Shown here: positions 1 through 4,735 of the stretch, one piece after another
How the letters are laid out: every line of letters begins with the position of its first letter
Position numbering within the stretch: position 1 is the stretch's first letter
NCBI GenBank assembly: GCA_021824055.1
Contig: JAKALV010000138.1
Span: 1 to 8,258, forward strand
DNA: 8,258 bases
Origin: Acidobacteriota bacterium
GTDB taxonomy: Bacteria > Acidobacteriota > Vicinamibacteria > Vicinamibacterales > SCN-69-37
Direction of reading: 5' to 3'
Notes under the pieces: generated by a model
Told to the model about the DNA's origin: nothing
The model's database searches: none
The model's input: the letters and a program-made list of their open reading frames with translations, nothing else
Program-made: the position numbers and the translations under genes

Positions 1-147
1 AAGGAACTGATCGGTGGCTACGCGATCATGCACGCCGCATCGAAAGAGCACGCCATCGCACTGACCAAGCGCTTTTTCGCCGTCGTCGGCGTAGGCGAGA
101 CCGAAATCCGGTTGATGCACGACCCGCCGGCGCCGGACCATCGGTGA
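1..147 (+). CDS. YCII/DGPF-domain protein, C-terminal part (5' end outside window)
   Basis: The first 48 codons are open in frame 1 and end at TGA 145-147. They form the end of a small alpha/beta protein: a GGYAIMHAASKEHAIALTKR stretch, then a strand ETEIRLMHD and a proline-rich tail. This resembles the end of the YCII-related (DGPF) ferredoxin-like domain, in which a strand, a helix containing the EAI/HAI pattern and a final E-I-R strand follow each other. The biochemical role of the family is poorly known. The strongest support is context: proteins of this family are typically encoded just upstream of ECF42 sigma factors, and here the stop codon overlaps the GTG start of exactly such a gene (GTGA, 144-147). 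The start lies outside the window, so length and N-terminus cannot be judged. Confidence 0.75.
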   Translation, partial: KELIGGYAIMHAASKEHAIALTKRFFAVVGVGETEIRLMHDPPAPDHR

Positions 148-1406
148 CCGACGAGATCCGCCGCGCCATTGATGCGGTGTGGCGCATCGAGCAGGCGAAG
201 CTGATCGCCGGGCTCGCGCGCATCACCCGCGATATTGGCGTGGCGGAAGACCTGGCGCAGGACGCGCTGGTGGCGGCGCTGAAACAGTGGCCTGAGCAGG
301 GCGTGCCGGACAACCCGGGTGCCTGGCTCATGGCCACGGCCAAGCATCGCGCGCTCGATCTCTTCCGGCGCCGCAAGATGCTCGAACGCAAACATCAGGA
401 ACTTGGCCGCGAACTCGACGCGCGGCAGGCCGAGGCTGTGCCGGAACTCGAGGACGGTATGGATGATGACGTGGGCGATGACTTGCTGCGCCTCGTCTTC
501 ACCGCCTGCCATCCGGTGTTGTCCACCGAAGCGCGCGTGGCGCTGACGCTGCGGATGCTGGGCGGCCTGACGACAGACGAAATCGCGCGCGCGTTTCTCA
601 CGACCGAGTCCACGGTAGCGCAGCGGATCGTTCGCGCCAAGCGGACGCTGGCCGAAGCGCGCGTGCCGTTCGACGTGCCGCGCGGGGAGGCGTTCCTCGC
701 GCGGTTGTCGTCCGTCCTGCAGGTGATCTATTTCATCTTTAATGAAGGCTACTCGGCCACCGCCGGCGACGATTGGGTGCGGCCGGCGCTCTGTGAAGAC
801 GCGCTGCGCCTCGGACGCATTCTCGCGGAGCTGGTACCCGGCGAGGCTGAGGTGCACGGCCTCGTATCGCTGATGGAGATCCAGGCCTCGCGGCTGCGCG
901 CGCGCGTCGGACCGACGGGCGAGCCGGTGCTGCTGCTCGATCAGAACCGCGCCGAGTGGGATCACCTCATGATCCATCGCGGACTGCAGGCGCTCGATCG
1001 CGCGGAGTCGTTCGGTGGTGCGCTCGGACCGTACACGCTGCAGGCGGCCATCGCCGCCTGTCACGCGCGCGCCCGCACCGCCGCCGACACCGACTGGACG
1101 CGGATCGTCGCGCTCTATGACGCGCTGGCGGAGCTGATGCCGTCGCCGGTGATTGATCTGAACCGCGCCGTGGCGGCGGGTATGGCGTTCGGTCCAGAGG
1201 AAGGCCTCCAGCTCGTGGATCAGCTGCTCGACAACCCTGCACTGAAGAATTACCACCTGCTCCGCAGCGTTCGCGGCGATCTGCTGTTCAAGCTCAGCCG
1301 ATATGGCGATGCGCGCGCGGAATTCCTGCGCGCAGCCGGAATGACGAAGAACGCGCGCGAAAAGGCCTTGTTACTCGACCGGGCCGCCAAGTGCGGCATC
1401 AAGTAA
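144..1406 (+). CDS. ECF42-type RNA polymerase sigma factor with C-terminal helical (TPR-like/DUF6596) extension
   Basis: A 420-residue sigma-70 family factor of the extracytoplasmic-function type; it would direct core RNA polymerase to a dedicated promoter set. Sigma region 2 spans about residues 14-80 (DLAQDALVAALKQWP, then NPGAWLMATAKHRALDLFRR). Region 4.2 lies at about 130-165 (LTLRMLGGLTTDEIARAF, then TESTVAQRIVRAKRTL, the helix-turn-helix). About 250 further residues follow, with the IYFIFNEGY signature (NEGY at 200-203), a LLLDQNRAEWDH segment and alpha-helical TPR-like repeats to the end. Such an extension is typical of the ECF42 group (DUF6596) and is thought to replace a separate anti-sigma factor; none is seen here. 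The GTG start is chosen because it overlaps the upstream YCII stop (GTGA) and region 2 begins shortly after it. The target regulon cannot be read from this window. Confidence 0.93.
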   Translation: MTDEIRRAIDAVWRIEQAKLIAGLARITRDIGVAEDLAQDALVAALKQWPEQGVPDNPGAWLMATAKHRALDLFRRRKMLERKHQELGRELDARQAEAVPELEDGMDDDVGDDLLRLVFTACHPVLSTEARVALTLRMLGGLTTDEIARAFLTTESTVAQRIVRAKRTLAEARVPFDVPRGEAFLARLSSVLQVIYFIFNEGYSATAGDDWVRPALCEDALRLGRILAELVPGEAEVHGLVSLMEIQASRLRARVGPTGEPVLLLDQNRAEWDHLMIHRGLQALDRAESFGGALGPYTLQAAIAACHARARTAADTDWTRIVALYDALAELMPSPVIDLNRAVAAGMAFGPEEGLQLVDQLLDNPALKNYHLLRSVRGDLLFKLSRYGDARAEFLRAAGMTKNAREKALLLDRAAKCGIK

Positions 1407-1409
1407 GAT
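1404..1409 (+). promoter_or_regulatory. Possible -10 element (TAAGAT) for leaderless transcription of the amidohydrolase gene
   Basis: TAAGAT overlaps the TAA stop of the sigma factor gene and ends 7 bases before the ATG at 1417, the spacing expected if transcription starts at the A of the ATG. No Shine-Dalgarno sequence is visible in the 10-base gap, which suits a leaderless start. No convincing -35 box is seen, so this is a weak inference. Confidence 0.25.
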
Positions 1410-1416
1410 CGCCGCC

Positions 1417-2709
1417 ATGTCCTGGTCCCGCATCGCCATTGCCTGCGCGCTTGTCGTGCCCTGCGCCGCGCTGTCCGCGCAGCGGCCGGCCCGGCCGGCG
1501 GCGACGCTGCTGATTCAGCACGTCACGCTGCTCGACGGAAACGGGGGAGCGCCGACGGCCAACGCCGACGTCTTCGTTCAGGACGGCAGGATCGCGGCCC
1601 TGGCCGCACCGGCCAACACGGCCGCCGTCACGACGATCGACGGCCGCAGCCTGTTTCTGCTGCCGGGCCTGATCGACGCGCACGTCCACCTGTCCGGTGA
1701 CCCGTGGGACGAAGCCGCCGCCACGTTGAAGCGGGTCCTGCAGGGTGGCGTGACCGCCGTGTTCGATGTGGCCGGCGACACGCGCTTGACCGGCGACCTT
1801 GCGCGCGCGCAGTTGTCGGGAGAAATCGCGTCGCCCACGATCTACTACTCGGCGCTCTTCGGCGGGCCCGCGTTCATGACCGATCCGCGCGTGGCGGCAT
1901 CGTCGATCGGTTTTCGGCCCGGCGCGGCGCCGTGGGATCAGGAGATCGACGCGAACACCGATCTGGTGCGCGCCGTGGCGGCAGCCAAAGGCACGGGCGC
2001 GACGGCGATCAAGTTGTATGCGGCGCTCGACGCGGCCACCGTGCGGCGCATCGGCGAGGAAGCGAAGCGCCAGAGTATCCGGCTGATCGCGCACGCCACG
2101 GTGTTTCCCGCCAAGCCGAGCGATCTGATTGCCGCGAACGTGAAGTACCTCGCGCATGCGGCGTATCTGGTGTGGGAGGGCTCGCCGTCCAGCACGGACT
2201 TCACCAAGCGCGCGCACGGAGATTTTGCGGGCGTGCCCGCCGACGGCCCGGTGATGACGCGAGTACTGCAGTCGATGAAGGATCATGATGTCGCGCTGAA
2301 CCCCACGCTCTGGATCCTCGCGGAGGGGCCGGCCAAAGACGATCCGAGCGGTCTTCGCACCGCCTGGATGAATCTGGTCACGCATCGCGCGCAGGACCTG
2401 GGCGTGACCATCGCCGCGGGCGTGGATTCGATGACGTCGCGCGCGGACGCGCTGCCGATGATTCACCGCGAGATGGAGATGCTGGTGAAGGGCGCGGGTC
2501 TTACGCCGATGCAGGCCATCGTGTCGGCGACGCGCGGCGCCGCCCACGCCATCGGCGTGGACGATGCGCGCGGCACGGTCGCGGTCGGAAAAGTGGCTGA
2601 CCTGCTGATCGTCGACGGAGATCCCTCGATCGACATCACCAACACGCGCCGTATTCGTTACGTGATCAAAGACGGCCGCGTGGTCTTCACCGCGGCGCCG
2701 GAGAAATGA
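1417..2709 (+). CDS. Exported amidohydrolase (imidazolonepropionase/dipeptidase-like, amidohydrolase superfamily)
   Basis: A 430-residue binuclear metal hydrolase. Residues 1-21 form a Sec signal peptide (basic start, hydrophobic core, cleavage after ALSA), so the enzyme acts outside the cytoplasm. The superfamily metal-ligand set is intact: HxH at H89/H91 in LPGLIDAHVHL, K199 in AIKLYA as the candidate carboxylated bridging lysine, H226 in LIAHATV, H247 in LAHAAY, and D337 in AAGVDSM. The C-terminus has the usual composite-domain closure (GTVAVGKVADLLIVDGDP, then IKDGRVVF). Characterised relatives with this layout hydrolyse Xaa-Pro or Xaa-Arg dipeptides, N-acyl amino acids or cyclic amides; the substrate cannot be fixed from sequence. 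The ATG lies 10 bases after the sigma factor stop with no clear ribosome binding site. The gene is followed 2 bases later by an M19 dipeptidase-like gene, pointing to a shared transcript and a joint role in using peptides or amides. Confidence 0.9.
   Translation: MSWSRIAIACALVVPCAALSAQRPARPAATLLIQHVTLLDGNGGAPTANADVFVQDGRIAALAAPANTAAVTTIDGRSLFLLPGLIDAHVHLSGDPWDEAAATLKRVLQGGVTAVFDVAGDTRLTGDLARAQLSGEIASPTIYYSALFGGPAFMTDPRVAASSIGFRPGAAPWDQEIDANTDLVRAVAAAKGTGATAIKLYAALDAATVRRIGEEAKRQSIRLIAHATVFPAKPSDLIAANVKYLAHAAYLVWEGSPSSTDFTKRAHGDFAGVPADGPVMTRVLQSMKDHDVALNPTLWILAEGPAKDDPSGLRTAWMNLVTHRAQDLGVTIAAGVDSMTSRADALPMIHREMEMLVKGAGLTPMQAIVSATRGAAHAIGVDDARGTVAVGKVADLLIVDGDPSIDITNTRRIRYVIKDGRVVFTAAPEK
2700..2703 (+). 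promoter_or_regulatory. Shine-Dalgarno GGAG that decides the M19 start
   Basis: GGAG sits 8 bases before the ATG at 2712 but only 2 bases before the alternative ATG at 2706. Standard spacing therefore favours 2712, giving MGITRRQAIAALG as the N-terminus. The site lies inside the last codons of the amidohydrolase gene, so translation is likely coupled. Confidence 0.55.
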
Positions 2710-2711
2710 CG

Positions 2712-3878
2712 ATGGGGATCACACGACGTCAGGCAATCGCGGCGCTCGGCATGGGCGCGATCGCGCCGGCGGTGCTGCGCGGCCGCTTCCGGCTGTTCGC
2801 CGAGGCCGCGACGGAGTACTCCGCGCGCGCCATCCGGCTCGTGCAATCCACCACGGTCATCGACCTGCTCAACCAGTTTCAGTTCGAGGACTACGCGGTG
2901 AAGCCGCCGAAGATCGAGCAGTGGCTCACGCGGCCCGGCAGTTTCACGGCGGCCGACGCGGCGCGCTATCGCGACTCGGGGATCTCGGTCTTCTGCCTCG
3001 GGGACGGCCCCGACCAGTACGAGGACGCCGTCAGGTATTTCGCCGACTGGAACGGATTTCTCGCGGCCTACAGCGACTGGTTCACGCGCGTTGACGATGT
3101 GTCCGACTTCGCGCGGGTGAAGGCCAGCGGCAAGGTCGGCGTGATGCTCACGTTTCAGAACGCCGCGCATTTCCGGACGCCCGACGATGTGCAAACGTTT
3201 TTCGGACTGGGCCAGCGGGTGTCGCAGCTCACGTACAACTTCAACAATCGCGTCGGCAGCGGGTTTCTCGAGCGGCGCGACGGCGGCCTGTCGGTGTTCG
3301 GCCTGTCGATCATGAGACGGATGCAGCAGGTGGGCATGGCCGTCGACCTGTCGCATTGCGGCGATCAGACGACGCTCGATGGATTGGCGGCCGCCACGAA
3401 GCCCGTGCTGTTCACTCATGCCGGCGCCCGGGCGCTCGTGCCGGGCAGCCTGCGCTGCAAGACGGACGAGGCTATTCAGCAGATGGCGAAAACGGGCGGC
3501 GTCATGGGCATCAACTTCGTCCGCTTCATGGTGCGCGGCACGGAGCCGGTGACCATCGAGAACGTGCTCGACCACGTGGATTACGTGGCGAAGCTCGTCG
3601 GCGTGGAGCATGTGGCCATGGGCAGCGACCTCGACGTGATGGGCAACGCCAATCCGATCAACGGCGGCGGTTTCGACCCCACGCGTCAGCCGAACTTCTC
3701 GCGGTACCAGTACCACCGGGACACCGACGGCGCCATCAACATCAAGGGCCTCGATCATCCCCGGCGCGTGTTTGATTTCACCGAAGCGTTGATCCGCCGG
3801 GGCTACAGCGACGCCCACATCCAGCTGATTCTCGGCGGCAACGCGGCGCGCGCGTTCGGCGCCATCTGGCCGGCGTAA
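2712..3878 (+). CDS. Tat-exported peptidase M19 (membrane/renal dipeptidase) homologue with altered metal site
   Basis: A 388-residue TIM-barrel protein of the M19 dipeptidase family. The N-terminus GITRRQAIAALGMGAIAP has twin arginines and a hydrophobic stretch, a Tat-type signal. Family landmarks are clear: SQLTYNFNNRVGSG, then DGGLSVFG, VDLSHCG (H215), FTHAGARAL (H236), HVAMGSDLD (D306) and ILGGNAARAF near the C-terminus. The first metal site is not standard. Where the family normally has DGHxD the protein reads D51-L-L53-N-Q55, and the bridging glutamate is replaced by Q149 in the LTFQNA strand. The histidine that normally follows LT in the LTH motif is Y175. Three of five zinc ligands are thus missing while H215, H236 and D306 remain. 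It may bind one metal, have another chemistry, or be a binding protein. ATG 2706 is an alternative start, two codons longer and overlapping the upstream stop. Confidence 0.88.
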   Translation: MGITRRQAIAALGMGAIAPAVLRGRFRLFAEAATEYSARAIRLVQSTTVIDLLNQFQFEDYAVKPPKIEQWLTRPGSFTAADAARYRDSGISVFCLGDGPDQYEDAVRYFADWNGFLAAYSDWFTRVDDVSDFARVKASGKVGVMLTFQNAAHFRTPDDVQTFFGLGQRVSQLTYNFNNRVGSGFLERRDGGLSVFGLSIMRRMQQVGMAVDLSHCGDQTTLDGLAAATKPVLFTHAGARALVPGSLRCKTDEAIQQMAKTGGVMGINFVRFMVRGTEPVTIENVLDHVDYVAKLVGVEHVAMGSDLDVMGNANPINGGGFDPTRQPNFSRYQYHRDTDGAINIKGLDHPRRVFDFTEALIRRGYSDAHIQLILGGNAARAFGAIWPA

Positions 3879-3894
3879 CACCGCGGTGCCGGGG

Positions 3895-3900
3895 TAGATT
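3895..3900 (+). promoter_or_regulatory. Possible -10 element (TAGATT) just upstream of the small lipocalin-like gene
   Basis: TAGATT ends 5 bases before the ATG at 3906, a position compatible with leaderless transcription, and there is no well-spaced ribosome binding site. A perfect 10-base palindrome (CACCGCGGTG, 3879-3888) lies just before it. No clear -35 box is present; low confidence. Confidence 0.22.
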
Positions 3901-3905
3901 AGGGC

Positions 3906-4265
3906 ATGGCTGACACGTTCTCGATCGCCGGCCGCTGGACGCTCGTGCCGGTCGACGCCGACGAGCAGAACCTGCCGGGTCATCGCGTGGATTTTGATTT
4001 TCGCGAAGGGCCGGAGGGCTTGCACGGCGTGGTGCTGAATCGCTTTGCCGGCGCCGAGATTCCGTTACAGACCCTGACGTTTGACGGCACGACGCTGCGG
4101 CTGCAGATGTCGCCGCCGCCGGGCCGCGACATGGATCCGCTGCCGTTCCTGGTGATGACGATGGTCGGCGATCGCGTCGATCGATTCGAGGGCCGGTGGG
4201 ACATGCGGTCGGCCGCGCATCTTCACTTGAAGCTGTTGAAGGTTCCGATGCCGGCGAGCCCGTAG
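3906..4265 (+). CDS. Small beta-rich, lipocalin-like protein of unknown function
   Basis: 119 residues, no signal peptide and no membrane segment. The sequence alternates short hydrophobic strands and turns: SIAGRWTLVPV at the start, VDFDFREGPEGLHGVVLN, IPLQTLTFDGTTLRLQM, LVMTMVGDRVDRFEGRW and a final HLHLKLLKV strand. The two G-x-W motifs (AGRW near residue 10 and EGRW near 97) and the IPL-x-x-x-TFDG-x-x-L-x-L core resemble the small beta-barrel domain that often occurs alone or fused to hydrolases in Acidobacteriota and Bacteroidota. There its ligand is unknown. No catalytic residues can be named. It lies 27 bases after the M19 gene on the same strand and could be the last gene of that unit, or have its own start (see the TAGATT box). 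Codon usage matches its neighbours. Confidence 0.72.
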   Translation: MADTFSIAGRWTLVPVDADEQNLPGHRVDFDFREGPEGLHGVVLNRFAGAEIPLQTLTFDGTTLRLQMSPPPGRDMDPLPFLVMTMVGDRVDRFEGRWDMRSAAHLHLKLLKVPMPASP

Positions 4266-4268
4266 GCG

Positions 4269-4295
4269 GTTGCACATTACCAGGGTAATGTGGCA
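4269..4295. repeat. Hairpin-forming inverted repeat directly after the lipocalin-like gene
   Basis: CACATTACC (4273-4281) and GGTAATGTG (4284-4292) are exact inverted repeats around a 2-base centre. Allowing one bulged G, pairing extends to TTGC/GCAA, giving a stem of about 12 pairs. It starts 4 bases after the stop codon at 4265. There is no T-run, so it is not a classical rho-independent terminator. It could stabilise the 3' end or be an operator-like dyad. It also marks the point where the decayed toxin reading frame begins. Confidence 0.6.
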
Positions 4296-4300
4296 AGTCG

Positions 4301-4447
4301 GCTGCCTTGGAACTGTTCAGGGCAAAGCCGGCCGTGGGATTTTCGGATTGCCTGATTCTGGAGTCCGCGAAGAAGGCCGGCCACGTGCCTTTGGGTACGT
4401 TCGATCGCGGCCTCGGCAGGCTCGAAGGCGCGGAACGGATTTCCTGA
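4301..4447 (+). pseudogene. VapC-type PIN-domain toxin remnant (C-terminal third only)
   Basis: The frame ending at TGA 4445-4447 reads AALELFRAKPAVGFSDCLI, then LESAKKAGHVPLGTF, then DRGLGRLEGAERIS. This is the typical end of a VapC PIN-domain ribonuclease: the ALELFR helix, the acidic residue in GFSDCLIL, the helix with A-K-K-A-G, and the TFDRGL signature holding the last active-site aspartate. The frame closes upstream at TAA 4286-4288, next to the 4269-4295 hairpin, and no start codon or N-terminal half (with the first Asp and Glu) is present. No VapB antitoxin gene precedes it; the lipocalin-like gene ends 35 bases before. It is therefore most likely a non-functional relic of a toxin-antitoxin pair, lost through a deletion whose edge is near the hairpin. 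Recognition rests on motif reading alone. Confidence 0.68.
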
Positions 4448-4460
4448 CAGCAGATCGGCT

Positions 4461-4485
4461 CACGCGGAGGCGCGGAGGCGCGGAG
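4461..4485 (+). repeat. 8-base-period purine-rich repeat, left copy of an outer inverted pair
   Basis: Three tandem copies of a CGCGGAGG-like unit. The segment matches the reverse complement of 4690-4714 at 22 of 25 positions, so the two enclose the compound palindrome as outer inverted arms. Such CGCGGAG/CGCGAAG runs recur between genes in many environmental bacterial genomes; function unknown. Confidence 0.6.
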
Positions 4486-4492
4486 CTGAGAT

Positions 4493-4640
4493 GGCCTGAG
4501 GGTCTGGTGGCCCGGCTTCGCCGGGCCCAGCGGGAACAGAGAAGGGCTGAAGACGAGAGAGCCTCCGATCACCTGCTCTCTCGTCTTCAGCCCTTCTCTG
4601 TTCCCGCCGGCCGCCATGGCGGCCGCCAGACCCTCAGGCC
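4493..4640. repeat. 148-base compound palindrome: two inverted repeat units, each with an internal hairpin
   Basis: The basal arms 4493-4507 and 4626-4640 are a perfect 15-base inverted repeat. The apical arms 4530-4562 and 4575-4607 are a perfect 33-base inverted repeat around a 12-base loop. Between basal and apical arms, each side holds its own palindrome: GGCCCGGC/GCCGGGCC on the left (4509-4527) and a perfect 18-base palindrome on the right (4608-4625). The internal palindromes differ in sequence. The whole folds as a four-way junction, and can also be read as two copies (about 66-70 bases each) of one repeat unit placed head to head, like a REPIN or small palindromic mobile element. It lies between the convergent end of the VapC relic and the GH2 gene and could act as a bidirectional terminator. 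No transposase, T-run or flanking target duplication is seen. Confidence 0.85.
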
Positions 4641-4648
4641 CCTATGGT

Positions 4649-4675
4649 CTTCACGTTCTTCACAAGCTTCACGGT
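4649..4675 (+). repeat. 9-base-period tandem repeat (CTTCACnnn x3)
   Basis: CTTCACGTT, CTTCACAAG and CTTCACGGT follow each other without a gap between the compound palindrome and the right-hand 8-base-period repeat. On the minus strand this reads GTGAAG with three varying bases. It is non-coding by context and has no counterpart on the left side, so it belongs to the right flank only. Confidence 0.6.
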
Positions 4676-4689
4676 TGATTTGAGTTCTA

Positions 4690-4714
4690 CTCCGCGTCTT
4701 CGCGTCTCCGCGTG
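4690..4714 (-). repeat. 8-base-period repeat, right copy of an outer inverted pair
   Basis: CTCCGCGT, CTTCGCGT, CTCCGCGT in tandem; its reverse complement matches 4461-4485 at 22 of 25 positions. It ends 22 bases from the GH2 stop codon at 4736-4738. Confidence 0.6.
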
Positions 4715-4735
4715 CGCATTTTGACCATGCCCCTG

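Noticed and set aside
18..1256. 412-codon minus-strand open frame opposite the sigma factor
   Set aside because: Antisense shadow of a well-supported gene; its product is Arg/His-rich, typical of GC-rich mirror frames. The same holds for the long minus frames at 1399-2547 and 2658-4025 and the plus frames at 4841-5938 and 6017-7144 opposite the GH2 gene.
4530..4607. Classical rho-independent terminator
   Set aside because: The stem is strong, but neither side is followed by a run of T on the relevant strand, so only a possible termination role is mentioned.
4493..4640. tRNA-like or structured RNA gene reading of the four-way fold
   Set aside because: The cloverleaf-like outline comes from exact palindromes with very long perfect stems; no tRNA T-loop sequence, CCA end or known RNA motif is present.
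4270..4683. 137-codon plus-strand open frame across the convergent gap
   Set aside because: It is in a different frame from the PIN-domain relic, runs through the palindromes and octamer repeats, and its product is Arg-rich without recognisable motifs. It exists only because the DNA is GC-rich.
4461..4714. CRISPR array
   Set aside because: Repeats are inverted or short tandem octamers and nonamers; there are no direct repeats of 23-37 bases with unique spacers and no cas genes.
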